Source of the DNA: Gammaproteobacteria bacterium | GTDB lineage: Bacteria > Pseudomonadota > Gammaproteobacteria > Steroidobacterales > Woeseiaceae | NCBI GenBank assembly: GCA_029884165.1 | Contig: JAOUIH010000031.1 | Span: forward strand, 1 to 34,904 | Length of the DNA stretch: 34,904 nt | Reading direction: 5' to 3' | Shown here: positions 8,461-16,860 of the stretch, one piece after another | Numbering within the stretch: the first letter of the stretch is position 1 | Layout of the letters: each line of letters begins with the position of its first letter | Notes under the pieces: model-generated | Database searches by the model: none | What the model was told of the DNA's origin: nothing | What the model saw: the letters and a program-made list of their open reading frames with translations, nothing else | Position numbers and translations under genes: made by a program

Positions 8461-9093
8461 TCACCGCGAAAGCCACACGACCTCGAGCATTTCCGTCAGA
8501 CCCGCAGCTCGAAATTTCGGCGGGCAATTCGCAAGATCGTCGTGAGCGAAAGCCCGCTGCAGGTCTTGCCAGTAAGCGAGCAATTCGTCGGCAGGCACCG
8601 ACCACGGCGGCCCCGGGGCCTTATCCTGCTCGTACTCGAGCGTAATGATCATCCGGAACGCATCCGGGTGGAGCAACGACTTGACGTGGTCGGTATAACG
8701 CGCGCGATCCCGGGGATCTACGGCCACCAGCGCACCGCGGTCGTAAAGCGCGTCGAAGCGTTGCGAGGACCACGCAAAGAAATCTCCGCAGCAGACCCTC
8801 AAAGGCAGGCTGCCAGCGCGATAGCACGGCAGTCCGCCTTCGATTGTCGTCTCGAATCCCAGGCTGTTCTCGGCAAACAGCGCCTGCACGGCGATTTCCG
8901 ACAGCTCGATGCCTGTGACGTCGTAACCCTGGCGAGCCAGCCACAGCAGGTCGACGCTCTTGCCACAGAGCGGCACGAGTACGCTGCTGCCGGACGGCAG
9001 GGCTGGCCAGTAACGCCTCAGCAATGCACTCCCGCCCTGTTCGTGCCAGCCGGTGCGTCCCTCGCGCCAGCGTGCTGCCCAGTCCTCACTCAT
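8461..9093 (-). CDS. tpm: Thiopurine S-methyltransferase (TPMT)
   Basis: This 210-residue enzyme transfers a methyl group from S-adenosylmethionine to thiols, and in some bacteria detoxifies tellurite or selenium compounds. The N-terminus WAARWREGRTGWHEQGGSALL is the family signature. The SAM-binding motif is VLVPLCGKSVDLLWLARQGYDVTGIEL (about 38-64), and FDALYDRGALVAVDPRDRARY lies at about 113-133. Length and motif order match bacterial TPMT. A GGAG ribosome site lies 8 bases before the ATG. It is divergent from folD, with a 204-base shared upstream region in which no clear promoter pair was found. Confidence 0.93.
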   Translation of the reverse strand: MSEDWAARWREGRTGWHEQGGSALLRRYWPALPSGSSVLVPLCGKSVDLLWLARQGYDVTGIELSEIAVQALFAENSLGFETTIEGGLPCYRAGSLPLRVCCGDFFAWSSQRFDALYDRGALVAVDPRDRARYTDHVKSLLHPDAFRMIITLEYEQDKAPGPPWSVPADELLAYWQDLQRAFAHDDLANCPPKFRAAGLTEMLEVVWLSR

Positions 9094-9297
9094 CTCCGCG
9101 ACTCCAGGATGCCAGCCGGTAACGACGGCCCAGATGGTATCACCGGCCTGCGCTAGATAGCGTCATGCACTCCATGACCGGCAAACCGCTTGCAGTTTAC
9201 GGCACCGACCGCGGCCGGTAAGATTTCGCGCTCTTCGTCTGGCGTCTTGCGGCTTGCCGGCCGCTTGCACGATTCGATTCACGCAAGGAACCCGGAA

Positions 9298-10182
9298 ATG
9301 CCACACGCACGCATCATCGACGGAAAGGCCAAGGCGGCAGAGCTCCAGGAATTGATCCGAAGGGAAACCGCCGAACTCATGGCCCGGGGCGTCAAACCCG
9401 GCCTCGCGGTCGTCATAGTCGGCGAAGACCCTGCCAGCCAGGTGTACGTACGAAACAAGAGCCGGACGGCCGAAGCCTGCGGGTTTCACTCGGTCCAGCA
9501 CTCCCTGCCGGCCGACGCGACGGAGGCCCGGGTGCTTGATCTCGTCAGGCAGCTGAACAATGACGCGGCGATACACGGAATCCTCGTCCAGCTGCCGCTG
9601 CCGAAGCACCTCGACGAAGACCGCGTCACGCAGACGATACTCCCCTCGAAGGATGTCGACGGATTTCACTATCAGAATATCGGGCGGCTGGCGGCTGGCC
9701 ACCTCGACGGCGCATTCGTACCGTGCACTCCCGCCGGCTGCATGCTGATGATCGAGGACGAGATCGGCAAGGACCTCTCCGGCCTCGACGCAGTCGTCGT
9801 CGGCCGCTCGAATATCGTCGGCAAGCCCATGGCGAGCCTGCTGTTGAAGGCAAATGCCACCGTAACTATCTGTCATAGCCGGACCCGGGATCTGCCCGAG
9901 GTCTGCAGGCGCGCAGACATTCTGGTCGCGGCGGTTGGCCGCGCCAACATGGTCAAGGCGAACTGGATCAAGGAGGGCGCGATCGTCATCGATGTCGGAA
10001 TCAACCGCGTGGAAGTCGACGAGAGCGGAGAAAAGCGCTCTCGGCTCACGGGCGACGTCGATTACGACGGCGCCCGCCGGGTCGCGGCTGCAATCACACC
10101 GGTGCCCGGCGGCGTGGGGCCGATGACTATCGCGATGCTGATGTTCAACACACTGCAGTCGGCTCGCTACGCCGGCAGATAG
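9298..10182 (+). CDS. folD: Bifunctional methylenetetrahydrofolate dehydrogenase/cyclohydrolase
   Basis: FolD oxidises 5,10-methylene-THF to 5,10-methenyl-THF with NADP and hydrolyses it to 10-formyl-THF, feeding purine and formyl-methionine synthesis. The protein is 294 residues, the standard length. Tyr50 and Lys54 in YVRNKS are the catalytic pair. [15 protein letters not shown] and the Rossmann motif [14 protein letters not shown] (about 167-180) are all present, and the end has [18 protein letters not shown] at 9298 is chosen because FolD starts immediately before the ARIIDGK strand and AAGGA lies 8 bases upstream; an upstream in-frame ATG is in non-conserved sequence. It ends 10 bases from the facing Omp85-like gene. 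Confidence 0.97.
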   Translation: MPHARIIDGKAKAAELQELIRRETAELMARGVKPGLAVVIVGEDPASQVYVRNKSRTAEACGFHSVQHSLPADATEARVLDLVRQLNNDAAIHGILVQLPLPKHLDEDRVTQTILPSKDVDGFHYQNIGRLAAGHLDGAFVPCTPAGCMLMIEDEIGKDLSGLDAVVVGRSNIVGKPMASLLLKANATVTICHSRTRDLPEVCRRADILVAAVGRANMVKANWIKEGAIVIDVGINRVEVDESGEKRSRLTGDVDYDGARRVAAAITPVPGGVGPMTIAMLMFNTLQSARYAGR

Positions 10183-10192
10183 TCGACGGACG

Positions 10193-11920
10193 TCAGAAGC
10201 TTCGTTTCGACTCGAGCAGTACCTGGACGCTGTCGATCGACGAATCCCCGTCCAGCGGAAAGGCCACGTCGAGGTGGACTATCTCACGCCCGCTCGACCG
10301 GGTCGGCGCGAAGCGCAGCCCGAAACCGACGTCCTTCAGCCATCCCAGGGACTCGTCGGCAACCGGGTTCCGCCCCCAGGTCCGGCCGATGTCCGCGAAG
10401 GCCGCGACACCGACGCGAAACAGGCGAAACGGGTACCAGTCGGTGAAATAGCGCTGCTCGATCGTAAACAGCGCCCTTGATTCACCGGTCTGGTACCGCA
10501 GCGGATAGCCGCGCAGACCGGTGTCGCCACCGAGCTCCAGCAGGTTGTCGAGATCCAGCTCATTGCCCCAGGCACCATCGAGCGTCATGAAGAACAGCCG
10601 CTTTTTGGACTGCTGGCGATAGTAACGCGCGTCGACGGACAGCAAGGTATTCGCGCTGTCGCCGTCGTCGAACCGGCCGCTCAGCGCCGATCGCAGCAGC
10701 AGCGCGCGGTTGTCCATCGAGCCCCAGCCTTTGCTGTAGCTCCCCTGGTAGATGAGCGAGTCGCGGTTCGACCCGAACCCTTCGCTCGCGAAACCGATCT
10801 GCGCCGTCAGCCGGGTTCCCAGGTAGAAATCCTCGGTACGCTCGATCTGGTCGCGGTTGGCCGACTTCTCGAACTCGTCCTCGAGCAATTCGAAGCCCAC
10901 GAATGGATAAACGAGCTTCCGGTCCTCCGGCACCACGGCCTCGAGCTGCCCGCCCTGCACGGGCTCGAAGCGGTTGTCGTCGTAGACCATGCCCGCCGTC
11001 CAGCGCCGCACCCAGCCCTGCTGCAGCCCGCGCGAGCGTCCGCCGAACAGCAGGTAGCGCTCCACCCGCTGGCGGTACTCGGCAGCTCTTTCGCCCAGGT
11101 CGTAGAAGCGGTCAATCAGCTCGTCATTGAAGATCTCACCGCCCAATGCCCAGCGCGCGTCGAGCGCATAAAAGGGCCGCACGACAGACAAATGCTGCGA
11201 GTCACCGTCCGAATTGTCGGCGAGCTTCAGGCGCAGCGTCGTCCAGCTCTTCCTGACGTTACGATCGAAGAACTCGAAACTCGTCGACTCCCGATCGACA
11301 TTGTCCTCGTACGCAAGGCGGACGTACGTACCGTAGCCAAGCAGGTTTTGCTCGGTCAGCGAGACCCGTGTCTTGTTTTCCCCGCCCTTCCGGGAGACGG
11401 AAAAACCGGGATTCAGCGTCCAGAGATCCCGGGTCCATACGACGATATCGACCTTGCCGTCCTTGACCGCAACCGGCGTGATCCTGACGTCATACAGGTA
11501 GTTGTTGCGGCGCAGGATGCGCTCGGATTCGTCGATTACTCGCCGGGAATAGATGTCGCCCTGGCGAAACAGCAGCTGCGCGAATATGACCGATTCGCGG
11601 GTCATGACGTGCCAGCGATTTGCTGTTCGGTACAGCCAGTTGTTTTCGCCGGGGACACTCAGGTCGAACACGTTGTTTCGGTCGAACGCGATGTTCCCGA
11701 TCACGGCACCCATGGCCTCCAGGTCTTCGTCCTTCGGCACATCGGCCGGCCTGGCGGCTCCCCTGGCAGCTCCCTCCTGCCCCGCATCCTGCAGCTCCGC
11801 GGGCGCCGGAGCATCCGTCTGGGCGCAAACGAGCTGAAAGGCAGCGGGTGACAGCAGCAAGAATGCCAGGCAGACGGCCCTGCGCATCATCGGCACCGGA
11901 TTGTCGATCAAGGCCAGCAT
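10193..11920 (-). CDS. Omp85/BamA-superfamily outer-membrane protein
   Basis: This is a 575-residue outer-membrane beta-barrel protein. A signal peptide lies near the N-terminus (AVCLAFLLLSPAAFQLVCAQ), followed by a Pro/Ala-rich linker. A POTRA-like region spans about 90-175 (LLFRQGDIYSRRVIDESERILRRNNYLYDVRI, then KDGKVDIVVWTRDLWTL). The rest is a barrel with alternating strands. GDTGLRGYPLRYQTGE resembles the conserved Omp85 loop (VRGF/Y type), and the protein ends in the aromatic residue Phe (LESKRSF). It probably acts in outer-membrane protein assembly or secretion or as a surface antigen. The upstream ATG at 11920 is used; ATGs at 11890 and 11887, directly before the signal peptide, are equally likely. 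It is divergent from mtnA. Confidence 0.8.
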   Translation of the reverse strand: MLALIDNPVPMMRRAVCLAFLLLSPAAFQLVCAQTDAPAPAELQDAGQEGAARGAARPADVPKDEDLEAMGAVIGNIAFDRNNVFDLSVPGENNWLYRTANRWHVMTRESVIFAQLLFRQGDIYSRRVIDESERILRRNNYLYDVRITPVAVKDGKVDIVVWTRDLWTLNPGFSVSRKGGENKTRVSLTEQNLLGYGTYVRLAYEDNVDRESTSFEFFDRNVRKSWTTLRLKLADNSDGDSQHLSVVRPFYALDARWALGGEIFNDELIDRFYDLGERAAEYRQRVERYLLFGGRSRGLQQGWVRRWTAGMVYDDNRFEPVQGGQLEAVVPEDRKLVYPFVGFELLEDEFEKSANRDQIERTEDFYLGTRLTAQIGFASEGFGSNRDSLIYQGSYSKGWGSMDNRALLLRSALSGRFDDGDSANTLLSVDARYYRQQSKKRLFFMTLDGAWGNELDLDNLLELGGDTGLRGYPLRYQTGESRALFTIEQRYFTDWYPFRLFRVGVAAFADIGRTWGRNPVADESLGWLKDVGFGLRFAPTRSSGREIVHLDVAFPLDGDSSIDSVQVLLESKRSF

Positions 11921-12106
11921 AGCGATCGCCCGGCTTCCTCCCGGCGAGTGACGCTCACATCATAGACGGTGCGCCTGGCCTTGTCGGCGGCAATCCGTCA
12001 AATTGCGGTTTTCACGTACCAGAATCGGCGTCTTTGGCGTCGCCGCGATGGCAGGCGCGGAACGGAACGGTAGAATGCACGGTCGACAGGCAAAGGGCCG
12101 GGAAAC

Positions 12107-13237
12107 ATGCAGGTACGGAGCGGCGAAGAATTCAGGACCATCTGGCTGCACCCGCGGGACGAGTCGGTAGTACAGGTCATCGACCAGCGCAAGCTGCCGC
12201 ATCGATACGAGACCTTCGACCTCCGGAGTTACCGCGACGGCATCCTCGCTATACGCGAAATGGTTGTCCGCGGGGCGCCGCTGATCGGGGCCACGGCGGC
12301 CTGGAGCGCGTATCTCGCGGCCCTGGAGGCGCCCGCAAGGAGCAGGATCGATTTCGTGCGGCAGGCGGCTGGCGAACTCGCGGCGGCGCGGCCGACGGCC
12401 GTCAACCTGCGCTGGGCGGTCGACCGACTTCTCCGCCGGATGTCCGACTCCGACGGCCATGACCTGGCCCAACAGTTGCGAGATGAAGCGGAGGCGATCT
12501 GCAACGAGGACATCGAAATCTGCCGCGGCATCGGTCGGCATGGGCTTACGATCATCGAGCAGATCGCCGCGTCGAAGCCCGGACAGACCGTGAATATACT
12601 GACCCACTGCAACGCCGGCTCCCTGGCCACGATCAACTGGGGCACGGCCACCGCCCCGATCTATTTTGCGCACCAAGCGAAGCTTCCCGTTCACGTCTGG
12701 GTCGACGAGACGCGCCCGCGCAACCAGGGCTCGCAATTGACGGCGTGGGAAATGGCCGAACGCGGAGTCCCGCATACACTCGTTGTCGACAACGCGGGCG
12801 GGCACCTGATGCAGCACGGAATGGTCGACCTCGTGCTGGTCGGGACCGACCGGACGACGCGGACCGGCGACGTCGCGAACAAGATAGGCACCTACCTCAA
12901 GGCGCTCGCGGCCGCAGACAATGGCGTCCCGTTTTACGTCGCCCTTCCATCCACGACAATAGACTGGTCGATATCTGACGGGCTTACTGACATCCCGATA
13001 GAAGAGCGCGACCCGCACGAAGTCACACATATCACGGGCTCAGAGAACGACAGGCTGTGTACGGTCAACACGGTGCCCACGCGCACGCCGATCAGCAACT
13101 ACGCGTTCGACGTCACGCCCGCCCGCCTGGTGACCGGCCTTGTAACCGAGTGCGGCATCTGCGAAGCAAGCGAGCGCGGCCTGTCCGGCCTGTTCCCGGA
13201 GCGGGCCGCAGACTCCGAATCGTTGCTGCGGTCCTGA
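12107..13237 (+). CDS. mtnA: 5-methylthioribose-1-phosphate isomerase
   Basis: MtnA converts methylthioribose-1-phosphate to methylthioribulose-1-phosphate in methionine salvage from methylthioadenosine. The protein is 376 residues and belongs to the eIF2B-related fold. Catalytic Cys168 (THCNAGSLATINWGTA) and Asp248 (VGTDRTTRTGDVANKIGTY) are present, matching Cys160 and Asp240 of the B. subtilis enzyme. The RGAPLIGATAAW motif (about 55-66) also fits. The stop codon overlaps the start of the class II aldolase gene by one base (TGATG), so the two are coupled. No mtnP, mtnK, mtnC or mtnD homologue is in the window. Confidence 0.95.
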   Translation: MQVRSGEEFRTIWLHPRDESVVQVIDQRKLPHRYETFDLRSYRDGILAIREMVVRGAPLIGATAAWSAYLAALEAPARSRIDFVRQAAGELAAARPTAVNLRWAVDRLLRRMSDSDGHDLAQQLRDEAEAICNEDIEICRGIGRHGLTIIEQIAASKPGQTVNILTHCNAGSLATINWGTATAPIYFAHQAKLPVHVWVDETRPRNQGSQLTAWEMAERGVPHTLVVDNAGGHLMQHGMVDLVLVGTDRTTRTGDVANKIGTYLKALAAADNGVPFYVALPSTTIDWSISDGLTDIPIEERDPHEVTHITGSENDRLCTVNTVPTRTPISNYAFDVTPARLVTGLVTECGICEASERGLSGLFPERAADSESLLRS

Positions 13238-13854
13238 TGATCGACGAAGGATATATCAAGTTCGATATCGACTGGACGCAGACTGGCCCCATATGCCTGG
13301 CCGAGGTCGACGAACTGAATCGCTGGCGCGAGCCGCTGATGGCGGCGGGGCTCATCGGGCATTACGATGATCTCGGCATCGGCTACGGGAATATCAGCGT
13401 TCGACTGGCCCATGGCCGCGGTTTCATCATCAGTGGCACACAGACCGGACATATCGTCCACGCCAGCGGCGAGCACTATGCTCTCGTCACCGGCTTCGAC
13501 ATCGGCGCGAACCGCATCGAGTGCCAGGGATCCGTCAAGGCATCGTCGGAGTCACTGACCCATGCTGCGATCTACGCCGCGGACCCGGGCATCAATGCCG
13601 TGGTCCACGTCCACCAGCCCCGTCTCTGGTCGGAGTTGCGCGGCGCCCTGCCTGCCACGGACCCGCGCGTCGCGTACGGAACTCCGGCGATGGCGCTCGA
13701 GCTGGAACGGCTTTGCCGGGATCCGGAATTCCGCAAATCGGGAATCGCAGTAATGGCAGGCCACGAATCCGGTCTTATCGCCGTCGGGCCGACGCTTGCA
13801 GATGCGGCGACACGCATCCTCGAGCTGAATGCCGAATCCGGCGCGGCCGGGTAA
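13237..13854 (+). CDS. Class II aldolase/adducin family protein
   Basis: This 205-residue protein has the zinc class II aldolase fold. The phosphate loop GIGYGNISVRL lies at 47-57, with SGTQTG at 66-71. The catalytic Glu105 (SSESLTHAAIY) and zinc ligands His124, His126 (HVHQP) and His176 (MAGHESGLIAVG) are all present. Because its start overlaps the mtnA stop it probably acts on methylthioribulose-1-phosphate. Two family options exist: the MtnB dehydratase, or a true aldolase that splits the sugar phosphate to DHAP and methylthioacetaldehyde (the DHAP shunt). The sequence around HVHQP is unlike usual MtnB. An unrelated sugar-phosphate aldolase remains possible. The ATG at 13237 is fixed by the overlap and the motif spacing. 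Confidence 0.8.
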   Translation: MIDEGYIKFDIDWTQTGPICLAEVDELNRWREPLMAAGLIGHYDDLGIGYGNISVRLAHGRGFIISGTQTGHIVHASGEHYALVTGFDIGANRIECQGSVKASSESLTHAAIYAADPGINAVVHVHQPRLWSELRGALPATDPRVAYGTPAMALELERLCRDPEFRKSGIAVMAGHESGLIAVGPTLADAATRILELNAESGAAG

Positions 13855-13866
13855 TTCGCAGCCCCG

Positions 13867-14322
13867 CTACTGATCCCCGGCGACGGTCACGGGCATCAAC
13901 CTGAATCGGTAGGTGCGACAGCTGCGCGCCCGCTGCAGCAGTTCGTTCGGCCCGAGCGGCTCAAACGAAGATGCCTTGATTGCCTGCAGCGCCGGCCGGC
14001 GAAAGATCCGGTGCGAATAGTTCTGAACCTTTACGCTGTGGATCTTGCCTTCCGTGTCGATCCGGAAACACACGGTCGCGTCACCCTCGATGCGATCGCG
14101 TCGGGCAATCCGTGGATATTGCGGAAAGGCCGTCGTTGCCGGCGTGCGGTCCGTCGACGAATCGATGAAAAAGCGGATCAGGGTCGAGTCCGTACGACTC
14201 TCCTCCTGCGATTCGGCGTCTTTCGCTTCGGTCTGATCCGCGCCTGCCCACGCGGGCACCAGCAGAGCCGAGTACAGCAGGCTACAGGCCAGCAATCTCC
14301 CGAAATCAGGGAACTTTTGCAT
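13867..14322 (-). CDS. TonB C-terminal-domain protein (energy-transducer type)
   Basis: This is a small exported protein of about 151 residues. The start at 14322 (MQKFPDFGRLLACSLLYSALLVPAWA) gives a good signal peptide and has GCAGG just upstream. An earlier ATG at 14346 with a GAGG site would add eight residues. The C-terminal 80 residues match the TonB_C domain: FPQYPRIARRDRIEGDATVCFRIDTEGKI, then RPALQAIKASSFEP and a final beta strand. It lacks the Pro-rich periplasmic spacer of classical TonB, so it may be a soluble or stand-alone TonB-like protein. It overlaps the TPR gene stop by 17 bases, so the pair is co-translated. Confidence 0.75.
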   Translation of the reverse strand: MQKFPDFGRLLACSLLYSALLVPAWAGADQTEAKDAESQEESRTDSTLIRFFIDSSTDRTPATTAFPQYPRIARRDRIEGDATVCFRIDTEGKIHSVKVQNYSHRIFRRPALQAIKASSFEPLGPNELLQRARSCRTYRFRLMPVTVAGDQ

Positions 14323-14839
14323 CGCCTGCCCGAATCTGCCGATCATCGACCTCGATCTCGGGCGCAACCGGGGCGACGGCATCCAGGTACATCGCTCGCG
14401 CTACTTTCAAGGTGTGCGCGCCGGGGCGCAGCGCCTCACCCTTTTCGAGGTCTTGCTCCGCCTTGTCGTATTGACGGAGCTTGATATAGACCACGGCTCG
14501 GTTGTTGTAACCGCGCCAGTTCTTGTCGTTTCGAGCGAGCAGCATGTCGCAGTACTGCAGCGCGGTCTGGTACTGGGCCAGCAGGATATATCCCGCACAG
14601 AGATTAGACAGTGCGGCCTCGTGCTCTCTCTCGCCCACCGCGACGTTCAAGCCGCGCAAGGTCAGACGCACACCTTCTTCCGCTTCTCCGGCAAGCAGGG
14701 CCTGGGCCCCGTCGGCCAGGTCCGGATTACGCTGCCCAATTACGGTTTTCGGTATGGCATCGCTGTCCATCCCTGTGTGCTGCGCGATAACGATGTCGGA
14801 TACCAGCAATGCTGCGACGATTGCGACCAGGCTGCGCAT
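14306..14839 (-). CDS. Exported TPR-repeat protein
   Basis: This 177-residue protein starts with a signal peptide (MRSLVAIVAALLVSDIVIAQ). Residues about 45-145 hold tetratricopeptide-like helices: ALSNLCAGYILLAQYQTALQYCDMLLARN (about 75-103) and WRGYNNRAVVYIKLRQYDKAEQDLEKGEALRP (about 107-138), two consecutive TPR-type units with the typical Ala, Tyr and Pro positions. TPR proteins act as protein-binding scaffolds. It leads the two-gene operon with the TonB-C protein and may work with it at the outer membrane. An AGAGG ribosome site lies 9 bases upstream of the ATG. Confidence 0.75.
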   Translation of the reverse strand: MRSLVAIVAALLVSDIVIAQHTGMDSDAIPKTVIGQRNPDLADGAQALLAGEAEEGVRLTLRGLNVAVGEREHEAALSNLCAGYILLAQYQTALQYCDMLLARNDKNWRGYNNRAVVYIKLRQYDKAEQDLEKGEALRPGAHTLKVARAMYLDAVAPVAPEIEVDDRQIRAGDAKVP

Positions 14840-14930
14840 AAAGACTAACCTCTGGGGATTGCGGCACCCTGTTTTCCGAAAGGGCCGCGCGGACCCACTT
14901 TTCCGACCGGGAGCCGGTACAACGGGAATT

Positions 14931-15824
14931 TTAGACCAGCTTCACTCCGAAAAATTCAATAGTTCGCTGCCAGGAGAGCTCTGCCGCATCCCTGTCGTAT
15001 CGCGGCGTCGTGTCGTTATGAAACCCGTGGTTCGTGCCCGGGTAGAAATGCGCGGTATAGGCCTTGCCCGACGCATCCAGCGCCGCCTTGTACGCCGGCC
15101 AGCCCTCGTTGACCCTGTCGTCGAACTCGGCGTAGTGAATCAGCAGCGCCGCCGCAATTCGGGGCACATCGGCAGGATCCGGCTGCCGCCCGTAATAGGG
15201 CACCGATGCCGCCAGGTCCGGCACTCGAACCGCAAGCTCGTTGCATACCCCTCCGCCGTAGCAGAATCCGACGCAGCCGACTCTGCCGGTAGACCGCTCA
15301 TGGCCCTGCAGAAAGCTTACCGCCGCAACGAAATCCTGCAGCATCTCGTCCCGGTCACGCTGCCGCTGTAATTCCCTGCCCTGGTCGTCGTTGCCCGGGT
15401 AGCCGCCGAGCGGCGTCAAGGCGTCCGGCGCAAAGGCGACGAATCCGGCTTTCGCGAGACGCCGTGCCACATCCTCAATGTAGGGGTTCAGGCCGCGATT
15501 CTCATGGACAACGACGACTCCCGGGAACCTGCTGCCGGCGCCGATCGGCGTCGCGAAGTAGCCTCGCATATCGCCGGCGCCCTGCGGCGAACCGTAATGC
15601 CGGTAGCCAACCTCGATCGCCGGATCGGCGGGATCCACCTGTTGCGCGAGCGCATAGTTCGGGCTCAAGGCATCAAGCAGCGCGGCCGCGGCGACGCTGG
15701 ATGCCGTGACCGAGGCAGCGCGGTCTATGAACTGCCGCCTGTTGATGGTGCCATGCACATAACCGTCGAACAGGTCCAGGATACGCCGATCGACTTGCCC
15801 GACTGGTATTCTCCGTTGGCTCAC
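14931..15824 (-). CDS. Dienelactone hydrolase family protein with twin-arginine signal
   Basis: This is an alpha/beta hydrolase of 297 residues. The Tat-type signal is [26 protein letters not shown] (about residues 28-53). The dienelactone hydrolase triad is visible: nucleophile Cys188 in GFCYGGG, Asp235 in YAEFDDRV, and His266 in TNHGFH. Glu108 in VVVHENRGLN matches the Glu that gates the Cys in this family. The enzyme hydrolyses lactones such as dienelactone or related esters. The GTG at 15824 is preceded by a strong GGAGGGG ribosome site, so it is chosen over a longer reading that would put the signal far from the N-terminus. It is divergent from rlmJ. Confidence 0.88.
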   Translation of the reverse strand: MSQRRIPVGQVDRRILDLFDGYVHGTINRRQFIDRAASVTASSVAAAALLDALSPNYALAQQVDPADPAIEVGYRHYGSPQGAGDMRGYFATPIGAGSRFPGVVVVHENRGLNPYIEDVARRLAKAGFVAFAPDALTPLGGYPGNDDQGRELQRQRDRDEMLQDFVAAVSFLQGHERSTGRVGCVGFCYGGGVCNELAVRVPDLAASVPYYGRQPDPADVPRIAAALLIHYAEFDDRVNEGWPAYKAALDASGKAYTAHFYPGTNHGFHNDTTPRYDRDAAELSWQRTIEFFGVKLV

Positions 15825-15999
15825 CGGTGCCCCTCCGGATTGACGGTGCCCTGACCGGGCAATACCTGAAATATACGTCTCGCTGCTCGCGGGGCCAACC
15901 CGGCCTCTATTGCATTTTCCCAGGCAGGTGCGCATCGTCAGCGCAACGCCGGTGCACACAGCCCCCACGCGCGGGGCCGGGGCAGATCCCGAGGGAGTC

Positions 16000-16845
16000 A
16001 TGTTCGGTTACCGCCACGCCTTCCACGCCGGCAACCATGCCGATGTCCTGAAACACCTGGTCCTGGTGCAGTTGCTGGACTACTACCGGGCGAAGCAGAA
16101 GCCTTTCTGGTATGTCGATACTCATTGCGGCGCCGGCGCTTACAGGCTCGATGAAGGTCCGGCGCAGGCGCGGGGCGAGTATCGGGACGGGATTGGCCGT
16201 TTGTGGGATCGGACGGATCTGCCGCCTGCAACGTCCCGCTACCTCGAACTCGTAGGCCGATTCAACCCTGACGGCAAGTTGAATCGCTATCCGGGCTCTG
16301 CCTGGTTTGCCTCCGAAATCCTGGGGCCGGCGGACAGGCTGTGGCTTTTCGAATTGCTCCCGGCGGACTTCCAGGCGCTCAGAACCCGGTTTTCGGCCGA
16401 CAGTGTCAGGACGCGCGTACAGTGCCAGGACGGCTTTGCGGCGCTGCGCGGCCTGCTGCCACCGGCCTCGAAGCGCGCGCTCGTGCTGCTGGATCCGTCT
16501 TACGAGCTCGCCGAAGATTATGCGCGAGTCGTGGATTCCCTTGCCGATTCATTGCGGCGATTCTCGACCGGTACCTACGCCCTCTGGTATCCGCTGCTGC
16601 GCCGACGCGAGGCCGACAGGCTGCCGCGACAGCTGGGTGCGCTGGCGGCCCGAGCCTGGCTGAACGTCCGCCTGATGGTCAGACGCCGGCCGCTGGACGA
16701 GGGTGGCCTGTACGGCAGCGGCTTGTACGTGATCAATCCACCCTACACCCTGCCGGCAATGATCGAGGCCGAGCTGCCGGCAGTGGCGCAGAGCCTGGCG
16801 CAGGATGACAAGGCAGGATTCACGCTCGACTTCGAGATTCCCTGA
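16000..16845 (+). CDS. rlmJ: 23S rRNA (adenine-2030-N6)-methyltransferase
   Basis: RlmJ methylates A2030 of 23S rRNA. The 281-residue protein begins MFGYRHAFHAGNHADVLKHLVL, the signature of the family. SAM-binding motif VDTHCGAGAYRL lies at 39-50. The catalytic motif is DPSYE at 165-169; E. coli and most homologues have DPPYE here, so Ser replaces the first Pro. The end carries GSGLYVINPPYTLP (about 246-259). ATG at 16000 is preferred because it starts at the conserved N-terminus and GAGGGAG lies just upstream; an earlier in-frame ATG would add a non-conserved 30-residue extension. It converges with the DUF4097 gene. Confidence 0.95.
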   Translation: MFGYRHAFHAGNHADVLKHLVLVQLLDYYRAKQKPFWYVDTHCGAGAYRLDEGPAQARGEYRDGIGRLWDRTDLPPATSRYLELVGRFNPDGKLNRYPGSAWFASEILGPADRLWLFELLPADFQALRTRFSADSVRTRVQCQDGFAALRGLLPPASKRALVLLDPSYELAEDYARVVDSLADSLRRFSTGTYALWYPLLRRREADRLPRQLGALAARAWLNVRLMVRRRPLDEGGLYGSGLYVINPPYTLPAMIEAELPAVAQSLAQDDKAGFTLDFEIP

Positions 16846-16860
16846 TGGCCGGGTGAAGCT

